From assembly GCA_905233895.1 (NCBI GenBank), contig CAJOFL010000013.1, forward strand, positions 1 through 39,674: a DNA stretch of 39,674 bases, in the 5' to 3' direction. How positions within the stretch are numbered: the stretch's first letter is position 1; every line of letters starts with the position of its first letter. The position numbers were made by a program, and so were the translations under genes. The DNA is from an uncultured Bacteroidales bacterium (GTDB lineage Bacteria > Bacteroidota > Bacteroidia > Bacteroidales > P3). The notes under the pieces are model-generated. The model worked only from the letters and a program-made list of their open reading frames with translations. It ran no database searches and was not told the origin of the DNA. Shown piece by piece: positions 24,619 to 34,351 of the stretch.

Positions 24619-25068
24619 TTATTCAATAACAGTGGCCACGCCACCCTTCTCCTCGATGGCCTTCTTAGCGGTGGCGGAGAAAGCATGGGCGGTAACGTTG
24701 ATAGCCTTGGCAAGCTCTCCGCGGCCGAGAATTTTGATTCGATCTTTGGCGGAGATTAGACCGTTCTGCTTCAGAACTTCGACGTTGAAATCGGTGATAT
24801 TCTTGGCCTCGGCAAGAGCGTTGAGAGTGTCGATGTTGATACCAACATATTCAACGCGGTTGAGGTTCTTGAAACCAAACTTCGGAACGCGACGGTAGAG
24901 AGGCATTTGGCCGCCCTCGAATCCCACCTTCTGGTGATATCCCGAACGAGCCTTTGCACCCTTATTACCGCGAGTGGCGGTACCACCCTTGCCGGAACCG
25001 GCACCACGACCGATACGCTTCGAATGTTTTACAGAACCTTTGGCGGGTTTAAGATTGCTAATATTCAT
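24619..25068 (-). CDS. rplO: 50S ribosomal protein uL15
   Basis: 149 residues. Starts MNISNLKPAKGSVKHSKRIG, with the glycine- and basic-rich GRGAGSGKGGTATRGNKG that threads into 23S rRNA, and FEGGQMPLYRRVPKFGF. A late 50S assembly protein. The C-terminal domain (about 80-149) is complete. Confidence 0.98.
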   Translation of the reverse strand: MNISNLKPAKGSVKHSKRIGRGAGSGKGGTATRGNKGAKARSGYHQKVGFEGGQMPLYRRVPKFGFKNLNRVEYVGINIDTLNALAEAKNITDFNVEVLKQNGLISAKDRIKILGRGELAKAINVTAHAFSATAKKAIEEKGGVATVIE

Positions 25069-25095
25069 TATTGGGTTCCTTTCTTAGTTTACGAG

Positions 25096-25281
25096 TTAGA
25101 TTTCTTCAACAGTGATGAGGTGCTTCACCTTATCAATCATACCCAACACCTGCGGAGTAGCGACAACCTCGCGGCTGTGGTTGATACGACGGAGACCAAG
25201 GGCTTCCATGGTACGCTTCTGACGGGCGGGATGGCCAATGATACTTCTAACTTGGGTGATTTTAAGTTTCTTTTCTGCCAT
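25096..25281 (-). CDS. rpmD: 50S ribosomal protein uL30
   Basis: 61 residues, a typical short bacterial uL30. KITQVRSIIGHPARQKRTME and GLRRINHSREV are the conserved helix-strand region; the end is VKHLITVEEI. It lies 19 nt after rpsE and 27 nt before rplO. Confidence 0.97.
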   Translation of the reverse strand: MAEKKLKITQVRSIIGHPARQKRTMEALGLRRINHSREVVATPQVLGMIDKVKHLITVEEI

Positions 25282-25300
25282 TTCTTTGACCTCCTATTGA

Positions 25301-25819
25301 TTAACCGTTAAACACTTTGTCGAGGGAAACACCACGGAGCTGAGCAACCATATAAGGATCCTTCATCTGGAGCAGAGCGTTGATGGTAGCTTTCACCACA
25401 CTGTGGGGATTCGAGGAACCCTTGCACTTGGCAAGCACGTCCTTCACACCGACACTTTCCAGCACGGCACGCATGGCACCGCCGGCGATGACACCGGTAC
25501 CGGGGGCAGCGGGTTTCAGGAAGACTTTGGCTCCGCTATACTTACCCATCTGCTCGTGGGGGATGGTACCCTTCAGCACGGGAACGCGAATAAGGTTCTT
25601 CTTGGCATCGTCGATGCCCTTTTGGACAGCGGCCTGGACTTCTTTGGCCTTGCCAAGTCCGTAGCCGACCACACCGTTCTCATTGCCGATGACGACAATT
25701 GCAGCAAATGTGAAGGTACGACCACCCTTGGTGACCTTTGTCACACGATTGATTGCAACGAGACGGTCTTTGAACTCAATCTCGCTCGATTTTACTCTAT
25801 TAACGTTTACTTCTGCCAT
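25301..25819 (-). CDS. rpsE: 30S ribosomal protein uS5
   Basis: 172 residues. An N-terminal dsRBD-like domain ([37 protein letters not shown]) is followed by the C-terminal domain with [20 protein letters not shown]. It acts in decoding accuracy and mRNA unwinding at the entry channel. The gap to rplR is only 7 nt. Confidence 0.98.
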   Translation of the reverse strand: MAEVNVNRVKSSEIEFKDRLVAINRVTKVTKGGRTFTFAAIVVIGNENGVVGYGLGKAKEVQAAVQKGIDDAKKNLIRVPVLKGTIPHEQMGKYSGAKVFLKPAAPGTGVIAGGAMRAVLESVGVKDVLAKCKGSSNPHSVVKATINALLQMKDPYMVAQLRGVSLDKVFNG

Positions 25820-25826
25820 GACTTAC

Positions 25827-26180
25827 TTAGAATTTTAAACCACCTTCTCTGGCACCATCGGCCAAGCTTTTCACACGGCCATGGTAGAGGTAACCATTAC
25901 GGTCAAAAACTACAGTGTTAATACCAGCGGCAATGGCGCGCTCTGCAATGGTCTTGCCGACCTTTGCGGCCACTTCGCTCTTTGTGCCACTCTTTTCAAA
26001 GCCCTTCTCAAGAGAAGATGCAGCGGTCAGTGTCACACCTTTCACATCGTCAATCACCTGAGCGTAGATTTCCTTGTTGCTTCTGAACACGGACAGGCGG
26101 GGCATTTCAGCAGTTCCGCTGACTTTATGACGGATGCGGAATTTGATTTTAGTTCTTCTTATATCTTTCTTTGTTGCCAT
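25827..26180 (-). CDS. rplR: 50S ribosomal protein uL18
   Basis: 117 residues. It binds 5S rRNA with uL5. Basic start [20 protein letters not shown], then [19 protein letters not shown], and the family ending [20 protein letters not shown] followed by EGGLKF. The gap from rplF is 49 nt. Confidence 0.98.
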   Translation of the reverse strand: MATKKDIRRTKIKFRIRHKVSGTAEMPRLSVFRSNKEIYAQVIDDVKGVTLTAASSLEKGFEKSGTKSEVAAKVGKTIAERAIAAGINTVVFDRNGYLYHGRVKSLADGAREGGLKF

Positions 26181-26229
26181 AATCTTTGATTTCTTTTTGG
26201 CTTGTTGGTAAATCTTTTTACCTGTTCAC

Positions 26230-26784
26230 TTATTTTGCAGCAGCCTTACCAGCCTTCTTGCGAACCTCTTCGCCCTGGAAGCGGATACCCTTGCCCTTAT
26301 ACGGCTCGGGCTTACGCAGCGAACGAATTTTGGCAGCAGCTTGACCAAGAATCTGCTTGTCGCAACATGTCATGGTAATAATGGGATTCTTACCTTTCTC
26401 GGTGACGGTCTCAACCTTGATTTCAGGAGCAAGTTCGAAGAAAATCTTGTGGGAATAGCCAAGATCCATCTCCATGACATTGCCGGTGGCTTGAACCTTG
26501 TAACCAACACCGATAACCTCCTGAACGGTCTTAAAACCTTCGCTTACGCCCTTAACCATATTAGCAGCAAGTGCGCGATATAAGCCATGCATGGCTTTGG
26601 TCTCCTTCTCGTCGTTCGGACGGCTGAAATGGAGGACACCATCCTCGCACTTCATTTCAATGGTCGGGTTGACCTTCTGTGAGAGTTCTCCCATCGGTCC
26701 CTTGACGGTCAGGATATTGTCATCAGAAATCTTTACTTCAACACCTTTAGGAAGGTGGATGGGCATTTTACCTATTCTAGACAT
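26230..26784 (-). CDS. rplF: 50S ribosomal protein uL6
   Basis: 184 residues of two related domains. Starts MSRIGKMPIHLPKGVEVKIS; the second domain ends with the conserved KIRSLRKPEPYKGKGIRFQG and a short basic tail (KKAGKAAAK). It lies by the factor-binding site near the sarcin-ricin loop. 21 nt after rpsH. Confidence 0.98.
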   Translation of the reverse strand: MSRIGKMPIHLPKGVEVKISDDNILTVKGPMGELSQKVNPTIEMKCEDGVLHFSRPNDEKETKAMHGLYRALAANMVKGVSEGFKTVQEVIGVGYKVQATGNVMEMDLGYSHKIFFELAPEIKVETVTEKGKNPIITMTCCDKQILGQAAAKIRSLRKPEPYKGKGIRFQGEEVRKKAGKAAAK

Positions 26785-26805
26785 TTTCTATTCCTCCTCT
26801 CATGA

Positions 26806-27207
26806 TTAGCTGATGTAACATAAAACCTCACCACCCACATTAAGATTGCGAGCCTCCTTGTCAGTCATAAGACCTTTGGAAGTTGAAACAATGGCAATAC
26901 CGAGGCCATTGAGAACACGTGGCATCTCGTCAACCGAGACATACTTACGCAAACCAGGGCTGGAGACACGTTTCAACTCGGCAATGGCCGACTGCTTGGT
27001 CACGGGGTGATACTTAAGAGCGATTTTGATGCTCTGATTGTGAGAGCCTTCGTTCTCGAACTTATAGTTCAAGATGTAACCCTTCTCGAAGAGAATTTTC
27101 GTCATCTCTTTTTTCAGTTTCGAGCCAGGTATCTCGACCACACGATGCTTGGCGGCGATAGCGTTGCGCATACGGGTCAGGTAATCTGCAATAGGATCTG
27201 TTACCAT
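26806..27207 (-). CDS. rpsH: 30S ribosomal protein uS8
   Basis: 133 residues. Starts [19 protein letters not shown] after MV and ends with [20 protein letters not shown] and [11 protein letters not shown]. It is a primary 16S rRNA binder, and in E. coli it represses the spc operon. The 68-nt gap from rpsN is one of the longer ones in the operon and holds a possible -7-like CAAAGCTA (27257-27264), judged too weak to annotate. Confidence 0.98.
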   Translation of the reverse strand: MVTDPIADYLTRMRNAIAAKHRVVEIPGSKLKKEMTKILFEKGYILNYKFENEGSHNQSIKIALKYHPVTKQSAIAELKRVSSPGLRKYVSVDEMPRVLNGLGIAIVSTSKGLMTDKEARNLNVGGEVLCYIS

Positions 27208-27275
27208 TTCTAATTTTTGATTTTAAGTTTTGTAGTATTGGTGTTATGCCAACTTGCAAAGCTACCAATAATTAA

Positions 27276-27575
27276 TTACCAACTTGCTTTTTTAACACCG
27301 GGAATAAGACCGGAGACAGCCATCTCGCGGAAGTTGATACGCGAAATGCCAAACTGACGCATGTATCCCTTCGGGCGGCCGGTGAGCTGGCAACGGTTGT
27401 GCTGCCGGATGGGGCAGGCGTTCTTGGGGAGTTTCTGGAGGGCAATGACAGCCTTCTCGACATCCTCGGGTTCGCCGGTACGGACAATCTCTTTCAGAGC
27501 AGCACGCTTGGCGGCGTACTTGGCAACCATTTTAGCTCTCTTGCGCTCTCTTGCTTTGATCGATTCTTTAGCCAT
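27276..27575 (-). CDS. rpsN: 30S ribosomal protein uS14
   Basis: 99 residues. This is the longer, zinc-free form: the paired CxxC motifs of the short form are missing and only isolated Cys remain ([11 protein letters not shown]). The family ending [20 protein letters not shown] is intact. It sits in the 30S head. 5 nt after rplE. Confidence 0.98.
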   Translation of the reverse strand: MAKESIKARERKRAKMVAKYAAKRAALKEIVRTGEPEDVEKAVIALQKLPKNACPIRQHNRCQLTGRPKGYMRQFGISRINFREMAVSGLIPGVKKASW

Positions 27576-27580
27576 TATGC

Positions 27581-28141
27581 TTATTTTTGTTGATTCTTGA
27601 ACGGAAGACCAAACTCTTTGAGCAGCGACATAGCCTCCTTGTCGGTGTTAGCCGAGGTGACGAAGGTGATGTCCATACCCTGGATGCGGTCGATTTTGTC
27701 GATGTCAATTTCAGGGAAGATAATCTGCTCAGCGATGCCGAAGGTGTAGTTACCCTTACCATCGAAACCCTTATCGTTGATGCCGCGGAAGTCACGGATA
27801 CGGGGAATCGAAGCGGTCACGAGACGCTCGAGGAACTCGTACATGCGCTCGCCACGGAGGGTCACTCGGACACCAATGGGCATGCCGCGGCGCAGTTTGA
27901 AGTTCGAGATATCCTTGCGCGACTTGGTAGCCACGGCCTTCTGACCGGTGATAGCGGTCATTTCTTCGATACCCTTATCGATAACCTTCTTGTCAGCGAT
28001 AGCGGCCTTACCGAGACCCTGGTTAAGGGTAATTTTCTTCAGACGAGGAGCCTGCATGACGGTCTTGTAGCCATACTCTTTCATCAGAGCGGGCAGAATT
28101 TCCTCTTTATACTTGGTTTTTAATGTCGGAACGTATGCCAT
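27581..28141 (-). CDS. rplE: 50S ribosomal protein uL5
   Basis: 186 residues. Binds 5S rRNA and contacts P-site tRNA. Typical segments are [39 protein letters not shown] and [20 protein letters not shown]. Its first base overlaps the last base of the rplX stop (TAATG), suggesting coupled translation. Confidence 0.98.
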   Translation of the reverse strand: MAYVPTLKTKYKEEILPALMKEYGYKTVMQAPRLKKITLNQGLGKAAIADKKVIDKGIEEMTAITGQKAVATKSRKDISNFKLRRGMPIGVRVTLRGERMYEFLERLVTASIPRIRDFRGINDKGFDGKGNYTFGIAEQIIFPEIDIDKIDRIQGMDITFVTSANTDKEAMSLLKEFGLPFKNQQK

Positions 28142-28455
28142 TACTTAATCTCCTCCCCTGTTTTTTTGGAATAACGGACTAATTTACCGGTCTTTTCATC
28201 AACACGACGACCAACTTTGGTCGGGGTTTTGCCAACAACAACCATTAGGTTCGAGATGTGGATAGGAGCCTCCTGTTCGACAATGCCTCCCTGAGTATTT
28301 TTGGCATTGGGTTTGGTGTGCTTCTTGTTCACGTTGACACCCTCGACGATGGCGCGATTCTTTTCGGGATAGACCTTCAGTACCTTGGCGACCTTACCTT
28401 TGTCGTCGCCGGCGATAACCTGAACCATATCCCCTTTCTTAACGTGCAATTTCAT
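28141..28455 (-). CDS. rplX: 50S ribosomal protein uL24
   Basis: 104 residues. An N-terminal KOW motif ([20 protein letters not shown]) is followed by [19 protein letters not shown] and [12 protein letters not shown]. It starts 23S rRNA assembly near the exit tunnel. 24 nt after rplN and overlapping rplE by 1 nt. Confidence 0.98.
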   Translation of the reverse strand: MKLHVKKGDMVQVIAGDDKGKVAKVLKVYPEKNRAIVEGVNVNKKHTKPNAKNTQGGIVEQEAPIHISNLMVVVGKTPTKVGRRVDEKTGKLVRYSKKTGEEIK

Positions 28456-28479
28456 TGTTGTCTACTTTCTTTTTGTTAA

Positions 28480-28848
28480 TTACAATACTTCAGGAGCGAG
28501 GGAGACAATCTTCATGAATTGTTTCTCACGCAGCTCGCGACCCACGGGGCCGAAGATACGGGTGCCGCGAAGCTCGTCGGCAGCGGTAAGCAGCACACAT
28601 GCATTATCGTCGAAGCGGATGTAGGAACCATCATTTCGACGAATCTCTTTCTTGGTGCGCACCACGACTGCCTTGGAAACGCTACCCTTCTTCACGTTGC
28701 CGGAGGGGATGGCATCCTTGATAGCCACGACGATAGTATCTCCTATCGAAGCGTAGCGCTTTTTGGTACCACCCAGCACACGAATACACAGGGCACTTTT
28801 TGCACCACTGTTATCAGCAACTGTCATTCTGGTTTCTTGCTGTATCAT
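28480..28848 (-). CDS. rplN: 50S ribosomal protein uL14
   Basis: 122 residues. Starts [20 protein letters not shown] and contains the family signature around [19 protein letters not shown]; ends [14 protein letters not shown]. It lies at the subunit interface. 27 nt after rpsQ. Confidence 0.98.
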   Translation of the reverse strand: MIQQETRMTVADNSGAKSALCIRVLGGTKKRYASIGDTIVVAIKDAIPSGNVKKGSVSKAVVVRTKKEIRRNDGSYIRFDDNACVLLTAADELRGTRIFGPVGRELREKQFMKIVSLAPEVL

Positions 28849-28875
28849 TTCTTTTCGCTTTTTCTAATTAGGATG

Positions 28876-29130
28876 TTACTTGGCCTTCTCAACAATCTCG
28901 ACCAAACGCCAGCATTTATTTTTGCTCAGCGGGCGGGTCTCCATGATACGCACGGTATCTCCGATACCAGCCTCGTTCTTTTCGTCGTGAGCCATGAACT
29001 TGGTGGACCTCTTCACGAACTTGCCGTACTTCGGGTGTTTAACCTTACGCTCGACAAGAATCACTATGGACTTGTCCATTTTGTTGCTCACCACAACACC
29101 GATTCTTTCTTTTCTTAAATTTCTTTCCAT
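28876..29130 (-). CDS. rpsQ: 30S ribosomal protein uS17
   Basis: 84 residues. OB-fold protein starting [20 protein letters not shown] and containing [20 protein letters not shown]. Primary binder of the 16S rRNA 5' domain. 30 nt after rpmC. Confidence 0.98.
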   Translation of the reverse strand: MERNLRKERIGVVVSNKMDKSIVILVERKVKHPKYGKFVKRSTKFMAHDEKNEAGIGDTVRIMETRPLSKNKCWRLVEIVEKAK

Positions 29131-29160
29131 CTTAGAATTGGATTTTACTAATTGCCATGC

Positions 29161-29364
29161 TTACTTTTTGTCGGCGATTTCACGCACGCGGAGCTCAGTA
29201 AGGCAGCGGGCAATGTTTTTTCTACTTTCTTTAATTTTGTTGGGATTCTCGAGTGGCGAGACGGCATGGCTCATAAGCATCTTCTGATACTGTGCGCGCT
29301 CGGTATCGAGTCTCTCCTTAAGTTCAGCAGTCGAGAGCTCCTTTAATACGATTTCATTCTTCAT
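29161..29364 (-). CDS. rpmC: 50S ribosomal protein uL29
   Basis: 67 residues in a helical hairpin. Starts MKNEIVLKELSTAELKERLD and ends ESRKNIARCLTELRVREI plus ADKK. It lies by the exit tunnel and is part of the docking site for trigger factor and SRP. 21 nt after rplP. Confidence 0.97.
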   Translation of the reverse strand: MKNEIVLKELSTAELKERLDTERAQYQKMLMSHAVSPLENPNKIKESRKNIARCLTELRVREIADKK

Positions 29365-29385
29365 GACTGTGGGTGTTCTTCTTAT

Positions 29386-29808
29386 TTATTCTTCGATATA
29401 GTCTCTTTTCACGACGAACTTGGTCGAGATTGGGAGTTTCTGGGCTGCGAGGCGGAGAGCCTCCTTGGCGACATCCATCGGAACTCCTTCGCACTCGAAG
29501 AGGATGGTGCCAGGCATGACACGAGCAACGAAATACTCGGGAGCACCTTTACCCTTACCCATACGAACCTCATTCGGCTTCTTGGTGATGGGCTTGTCTG
29601 GGAAGATACGAATCCAAATCTGACCTTCACGTTTCATGTGACGCGTTACAGCTTGACGAGCAGCCTCAATCTGACGACCGGTGATGAAGCAAGTTTCGAG
29701 GGATTTAATACCGAAGTTGCCAAAAGCCAGTTCATGACCGCGGAAGGCATTACCCTTAATCTTGCCTTTTTGCTGCTTTCTATATCTTGTTTTCTTAGGT
29801 TGTAACAT
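29386..29808 (-). CDS. rplP: 50S ribosomal protein uL16
   Basis: 140 residues. Starts [20 protein letters not shown]; conserved are [40 protein letters not shown] and [18 protein letters not shown]. It organises the A-site region of the large subunit. 57 nt after rpsC. Confidence 0.98.
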   Translation of the reverse strand: MLQPKKTRYRKQQKGKIKGNAFRGHELAFGNFGIKSLETCFITGRQIEAARQAVTRHMKREGQIWIRIFPDKPITKKPNEVRMGKGKGAPEYFVARVMPGTILFECEGVPMDVAKEALRLAAQKLPISTKFVVKRDYIEE

Positions 29809-29865
29809 TTCTTCTTATTGCTTATTGTCTAGTGTTTAGTGTTTCAACGCTAATACTAAACTATT

Positions 29866-30618
29866 TTACTTACTATTGTTATTTCTGTTGCCCTGGCGAC
29901 GACGGGGAGCACCTTCCTGGCGACGAGCACCACCCATACCAGGACGGATATCCTTCTGCTGACCACCAACAGTGGTTGACACGAGCTCAGGACGGCCATA
30001 AATGACACCACGGCAAATCCATACCTTAATACCTATACGGCCGTATGTGGTGTGGGCCTCGGCGTTGGCGTAATCGATGTCGGCACGGAGAGTGTGCAGG
30101 GGGGTACGACCCTCTTTGAAGTGCTCACTACGTGCGATTTCTGCGCCGCCAATACGACCGGCAATCGAAACCTTGATGCCTTCCGCACCCGAACGCATGG
30201 TCGAAGTGATAGCATTTTTGATGGCACGACGATACTGGATGCGACCTTCAATCTGTTTGGCAATGTTCTGGGCAACGAGAACCGAATCCATTTCGGGTCG
30301 TTTCACCTCGTTGATGTTAATCTGGACATCCTTGCCTGTGAGTTTCTTAAGTTCTTCACGCAACTTGTCCACCTCGGAACCAGCGCGTCCGATAATCAGG
30401 CCTGGACGGGCGGAGCTAATGGTAACGGTGAGGAGTTTGAGGGTACGCTCGATATAAATTTTCGAGATGCTGGCTTTAGCCAGACGAGCGTTGAGGTACT
30501 TACGGATCTTGTCATCCTCAACGAGCTTGTCTTCGAACCTTCTACCACCATACCAGTTGGAGTCCCAACCGCGGATGATGCCTAATCTGTTTCCAATAGG
30601 GTTAGTCTTTTGTCCCAT
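29866..30618 (-). CDS. rpsC: 30S ribosomal protein uS3
   Basis: 250 residues. Starts [20 protein letters not shown]; a KH domain lies around [19 protein letters not shown], and the C-terminal domain includes [20 protein letters not shown] and [11 protein letters not shown]. It forms the mRNA entry with uS4 and uS5. The tail is Arg/Gly/Asn-rich ([19 protein letters not shown]). Confidence 0.98.
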   Translation of the reverse strand: MGQKTNPIGNRLGIIRGWDSNWYGGRRFEDKLVEDDKIRKYLNARLAKASISKIYIERTLKLLTVTISSARPGLIIGRAGSEVDKLREELKKLTGKDVQININEVKRPEMDSVLVAQNIAKQIEGRIQYRRAIKNAITSTMRSGAEGIKVSIAGRIGGAEIARSEHFKEGRTPLHTLRADIDYANAEAHTTYGRIGIKVWICRGVIYGRPELVSTTVGGQQKDIRPGMGGARRQEGAPRRRQGNRNNNSK

Positions 30619-30644
30619 TGTTGAGTTTCTTCTTTTTGATTACT

Positions 30645-31082
30645 TTATTTAGTTTCTTCTTTTTCAGCCTTTTCGACAGGGGTATCCTCAAGGCGGCTAC
30701 CAAGAATCATGGTGATGTGGTTGCTGCGTTTGCGGATGCGATAACCACGGCCCTGGGGGGCTGTACGCATACGCTTCATGGTGCGGCCTTCGTCGACCAT
30801 AATCTGTTTCACATACAGCTGAGCATCTTCCATGCGGACACCCTCATTCTTGGCCTGCCAGTTAGCAATGGCCGAGAGGAGGAGCTTGCGCATCTTGGGA
30901 GCGGACTCTCTGGGGTTGTACTGCAGGATACCGAGCGCTTTTTCAACGTCAACGCCACGGACGAGGTCGGCGACGAGACGGGTCTTACGAGGCGAAGTCG
31001 GATTGTTCATCAACTTGGCCATATAGACGGTCTTGTTGGCTTCTTTACGTGCTTCAGCACTATTATGTTTTCTACGTCCCAT
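30645..31082 (-). CDS. rplV: 50S ribosomal protein uL22
   Basis: 145 residues. Starts [18 protein letters not shown]; the long hairpin that lines the exit tunnel is visible as [20 protein letters not shown]. The end is an acidic-basic tail ([13 protein letters not shown]) longer than in E. coli. 13 nt after rpsS. Confidence 0.97.
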   Translation of the reverse strand: MGRRKHNSAEARKEANKTVYMAKLMNNPTSPRKTRLVADLVRGVDVEKALGILQYNPRESAPKMRKLLLSAIANWQAKNEGVRMEDAQLYVKQIMVDEGRTMKRMRTAPQGRGYRIRKRSNHITMILGSRLEDTPVEKAEKEETK

Positions 31083-31095
31083 TTCTTTTTACGAT

Positions 31096-31374
31096 TTACT
31101 TTTTAGCTTTGTCTTTAGATCCTGCATGACCGCGGAAAATACGGGTGGGAGCAAATTCACCAAGCTTGTGGCCCACCATATTCTCGGTGACGTACACAGG
31201 GATGAACTTGTTGCCATTATGCACGGCGATGGTCTGGCCGACGAAGTCGGGCGATATCATCGAAGCGCGGGACCAAGTCTTGATGGTAACCTTCTTGTTG
31301 GACTGCTGGGCCTCGATAACACGTTTTTCCAGTTTGTGGAAAATATACGGACCTTTCTTTAACGAACGACTCAT
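31096..31374 (-). CDS. rpsS: 30S ribosomal protein uS19
   Basis: 92 residues. Starts [19 protein letters not shown] and contains the family signature around [20 protein letters not shown] and [14 protein letters not shown]. It works with uS13 in the 30S head. 20 nt after rplB. Confidence 0.98.
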   Translation of the reverse strand: MSRSLKKGPYIFHKLEKRVIEAQQSNKKVTIKTWSRASMISPDFVGQTIAVHNGNKFIPVYVTENMVGHKLGEFAPTRIFRGHAGSKDKAKK

Positions 31375-31394
31375 TGTTTCTTCTTTTTACTGAG

Positions 31395-32219
31395 TTACTT
31401 CTTTCTTCTTTCGACAATGTACTTGCTCGACTGCTTCTTGGGAGCGCGAGTCTTGTAGCCCTTGGCGGGGATACCCTTGCGCGAACGAGGATGTCCACCG
31501 GTCTGGCGGCCCTCACCACCACCCATCGGGTGATCGACAGGGTTCATGACGACGCCGCGGTTGCGCGGACGACGGCCAAGGTGACGGCTGCGACCAGCTT
31601 TACCACCGACTTCGAGGTTATGCTCGGGGTTACTGACGATACCGACAGTGGCACGGCAAGCCTGAAGGATCATGCGCATCTCGCCGCTGGGCATCTTGAT
31701 GATGGCGTACTTGTCGTCACGCGACATGAGCTGTGCATAGGCACCGGCGGAACGCACCATCTTGGCGCCCTGACCGGGACGAAGCTCGATGTTGTGGATT
31801 AAGGTACCGAAGGGAATTTCGGAGAGCAGCAGGGTATTGCCAACTTCGGGGGCAACACCGGCACCCGACATGACAGTCTGTCCGACCTTCAAGCCCTGGG
31901 GGCAAAGGATGTAGCTCTTTTCGCCATCAGCATAGCAGATGAGAGCGATACGCGAGCTGCGGTTCGGGTCGTACTCGATAGTCTTGACAGTTGCGGGGAT
32001 ACCGTCCTTGTTGCGCTTGAAGTCAACAAAACGGTAAAGCTGCTTGTGACCACCGCCGATGTAGCGCATGGTCATCTTACCCTGGTTGTTACGGCCACCG
32101 CTCTTACGGATACCGTAGACAAGGCTTTTTTCCGGCTTGGTAGCGGTGATATCGTCGTTGGTGACGACGAGTTTGTGACGCTGGCCGGGGGTTGTGGGTT
32201 TGATTTTCTTTAAAGCCAT
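31395..32219 (-). CDS. rplB: 50S ribosomal protein uL2
   Basis: 274 residues. Near the peptidyl-transferase centre. Shows [20 protein letters not shown]; the second residue of the HPxGGG motif is Met, the usual Bacteroidetes variant (E. coli has His). Ends [19 protein letters not shown]. 86 nt after rplW. Confidence 0.98.
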   Translation of the reverse strand: MALKKIKPTTPGQRHKLVVTNDDITATKPEKSLVYGIRKSGGRNNQGKMTMRYIGGGHKQLYRFVDFKRNKDGIPATVKTIEYDPNRSSRIALICYADGEKSYILCPQGLKVGQTVMSGAGVAPEVGNTLLLSEIPFGTLIHNIELRPGQGAKMVRSAGAYAQLMSRDDKYAIIKMPSGEMRMILQACRATVGIVSNPEHNLEVGGKAGRSRHLGRRPRNRGVVMNPVDHPMGGGEGRQTGGHPRSRKGIPAKGYKTRAPKKQSSKYIVERRKK

Positions 32220-32305
32220 TTCTTTTTTCTTGTTCTTATTGGTCTCTTATCAGTGGACCTTTACTATTATTTGTTAATTTGTTTTGCGCTTTATATCAGC
32301 TTAGG

Positions 32306-32659
32306 TTAGATGCTGGCGTAGAAATCGATGCTGTCGCCCTCGGCGAGGGTGACGATGGCTTTCTTGAAGGCATTGGTGCGACCGGTGAGGAAGCCAGCCT
32401 TGGTATAGCGCGATTTCACTTTGCCGGAGTAGTTCATAGTGTTGACATCAACGACCTTAACATTATAGAACTCTTCGACAGCCTGCTTGATCTGTATCTT
32501 GTTGGCGCGCTTGTCGACAACAAAACCGTAACGGTTGTGTGCGGGAGCGGCAGCGATACCCTTATTGCGCTGGATGCGAGTCTGCACCGGAGCAGCAGCG
32601 GCTTCGGTGAGGCGGGTCATCTTTTCGCTAATCAGCGGTTTTACTATTATGTTCATCAT
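32306..32659 (-). CDS. rplW: 50S ribosomal protein uL23
   Basis: 117 residues (or 116 from the second Met). Starts MMNIIVKPLISEKMTRLTE, contains RYGFVVDKRANKIQIKQAVE and FYNVKVVDVNTMNYSGK. Main docking protein at the tunnel exit for trigger factor and SRP. 36 nt after rplD, and downstream of a promoter-like sequence inside rplD. Confidence 0.97.
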   Translation of the reverse strand: MMNIIVKPLISEKMTRLTEAAAAPVQTRIQRNKGIAAAPAHNRYGFVVDKRANKIQIKQAVEEFYNVKVVDVNTMNYSGKVKSRYTKAGFLTGRTNAFKKAIVTLAEGDSIDFYASI

Positions 32660-32695
32660 TTGTTAAACTTTCTTAAAATCGTTATACTCGCACCC

Positions 32696-33328
32696 TTATT
32701 TTGTTGCCAAAACGCGGTTTATTTCGCCTAATGAACCCTCACAAACGACAATATTGGAGGCGTTAACAATGTCGTAAGTATTTAATTGCGACACGTTTAC
32801 AACCTTCACATTCTTCAGGTTTCTGGCGGACAAAGATACGAAATTATTTTGATTTTCAAGCACAAAAAGTGATTTTTTGTCTGCGAGGCTCAGGTTCTTG
32901 AGCACTTCGAGCATCTTTTTGGTCTTGGGGCCTTCGAAAGCGAAGTTCTCGACCACAGTCATGGCGTTGTCGGCCACCTTGTAGCTGAGGGCGCTGCGAC
33001 GGGCGAGGCGTTTCACCTTGATGTTGAGCTTGAAGCGGTAGTCGCGGGGCTTGGGTCCAAAAATGGTACCGCCGCCGACAAACACGGGGCTCTTCAAATC
33101 ACCCGAACGGGCACCGCCGGTGCCTTTCTGGCGTTTGAGTTTACGGGTGCTATGGGCGTTTTCGCTACGCTCTTTGGCTTTGCTGGTGCCCTGACGCTGG
33201 TCGGCCAAATACTGTTTGACATCCAGATAGATGGCGTGGTCGTTGGGCTCGATGGCGAAGATAGAATCCTCAAGGTTAATGGTTCTACCGGTCTCGCTTC
33301 CGTTGATGTTATAAACTTTTATCTCCAT
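32696..33328 (-). CDS. rplD: 50S ribosomal protein uL4
   Basis: 210 residues. The extended tunnel loop is visible as [20 protein letters not shown] and [13 protein letters not shown]. In E. coli uL4 also represses the S10 operon. The last third of the gene (about 32700-32890) uses clearly more A/T-ending codons than the first two thirds, and a perfect Bacteroidetes -7 sequence lies in it (32831-32838). 6 nt after rplC. Confidence 0.97.
   Translation of the reverse strand: MEIKVYNINGSETGRTINLEDSIFAIEPNDHAIYLDVKQYLADQRQGTSKAKERSENAHSTRKLKRQKGTGGARSGDLKSPVFVGGGTIFGPKPRDYRFKLNIKVKRLARRSALSYKVADNAMTVVENFAFEGPKTKKMLEVLKNLSLADKKSLFVLENQNNFVSLSARNLKNVKVVNVSQLNTYDIVNASNIVVCEGSLGEINRVLATK
32831..32838 (-). 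promoter_or_regulatory. Possible internal promoter -7 box within rplD
   Basis: Minus-strand TATCTTTG, an exact TAnnTTTG, lies in an AT-rich part of rplD about 170 nt upstream of rplW. A CTTG is placed 18 nt upstream in the -33 region. It could give rplW and later genes extra transcription, or be a chance match in coding DNA. Confidence 0.35.
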
Positions 33329-33334
33329 GTCTTA

Positions 33335-33964
33335 TTAGCTCCATCTTTCAAGTTTGACAATAGATCCTTTGGGGCCGGGTACGGAACCTTTGACGAGCAT
33401 GAGGTTCTTCTCAGCGATAATTTTCACCACCTGGAGGTTCTGCACCTTCACGCGATGGTTACCGGTCTGACCAGCCATGCGCATGCCCTTGAAGATACGC
33501 GAGGGATAGGACGAAGCGCCTATCGAACCGGGGGCGCGCAGACGGTCATGCTGGCCGTGGGTCTTGTCGCCAACGCCACCGAAACCGTGACGGGTGACAA
33601 CACCCTGGAAGCCGCGACCCTTCGAGGTACCGACGACATCGACGAACTCGCCTTCCTGGAACACTTCGACGGTGAGCACTTCACCGTATTTCTTCTTGTG
33701 GCCTTCCTCGAAGCGCGAGAATTCGGCCAGGTACTGCTTGGGGGTGGTGCCGGCTTTGGCGAAATGGCCGCGCATGGGCTTGTTGGTGCGGCTCTCTTTC
33801 TTCTCGCCGAAAGCGAGCTGGATGGCCTCGTAGCCGTCCTTCTCGATAGTTCTCACTTGTGTAACAACACAAGGACCAGCTTCAATAACTGTGCACGGAA
33901 TCTGCTTTCCGTCGGCATCAAAAAGACTGGTCATTCCGATTTTCTTTCCGATTAATCCTGACAT
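33335..33964 (-). CDS. rplC: 50S ribosomal protein uL3
   Basis: 209 residues. Starts [20 protein letters not shown]; the loop toward the peptidyl-transferase centre includes [20 protein letters not shown] and [20 protein letters not shown]. The Gln that is methylated in E. coli is not present at the equivalent place. 66 nt after rpsJ. Confidence 0.98.
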   Translation of the reverse strand: MSGLIGKKIGMTSLFDADGKQIPCTVIEAGPCVVTQVRTIEKDGYEAIQLAFGEKKESRTNKPMRGHFAKAGTTPKQYLAEFSRFEEGHKKKYGEVLTVEVFQEGEFVDVVGTSKGRGFQGVVTRHGFGGVGDKTHGQHDRLRAPGSIGASSYPSRIFKGMRMAGQTGNHRVKVQNLQVVKIIAEKNLMLVKGSVPGPKGSIVKLERWS

Positions 33965-34030
33965 TTCTTAGTTTGGATTTTTAATTTGTTAGACAATTCA
34001 GCTTATCTTATTGACATAGGCTGATACGGT

Positions 34031-34339
34031 TCACACTTTGATTTCCACTTCCACACCGCTGGGGAGCTCGAGCTTCATGAGGGCGTCGATAGTTTTGGCG
34101 CGGTCATTAATCTCGATGTCCATCAGGCGCTTGTAAGTGCTCAGTTCGAACTGCTCACGCGACTTCTTGTTGACGAAGGTCGAACGGTTGACGGTGAAAA
34201 TCTTTTTGTTGGTGGGCAGCGGAATGGGGCCATTCACCACTGCGCCGGTCATCTTGACGGTCTTCACAATCTTCTCGGCCGACTTGTCGACGAGGTTGTG
34301 GTCGTAAGATTTGAGCTTGATTCTGATTCTTTGACTCAT
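34031..34339 (-). CDS. rpsJ: 30S ribosomal protein uS10
   Basis: 102 residues. Starts [20 protein letters not shown]; contains the loop [20 protein letters not shown] and ends [11 protein letters not shown]. Also the NusE partner in antitermination. It lies 12 nt after fusA with no tuf gene between, as is common in Bacteroidetes. Confidence 0.98.
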   Translation of the reverse strand: MSQRIRIKLKSYDHNLVDKSAEKIVKTVKMTGAVVNGPIPLPTNKKIFTVNRSTFVNKKSREQFELSTYKRLMDIEINDRAKTIDALMKLELPSGVEVEIKV

Positions 34340-34351
34340 TGTTTTTATTTT

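Noticed and set aside
27257..27264. -7-like TAGCTTTG upstream of rpsH
   Set aside because: It matches TAnnTTTG, but no -33 box lies at suitable spacing and it is within an operon; too weak to call.
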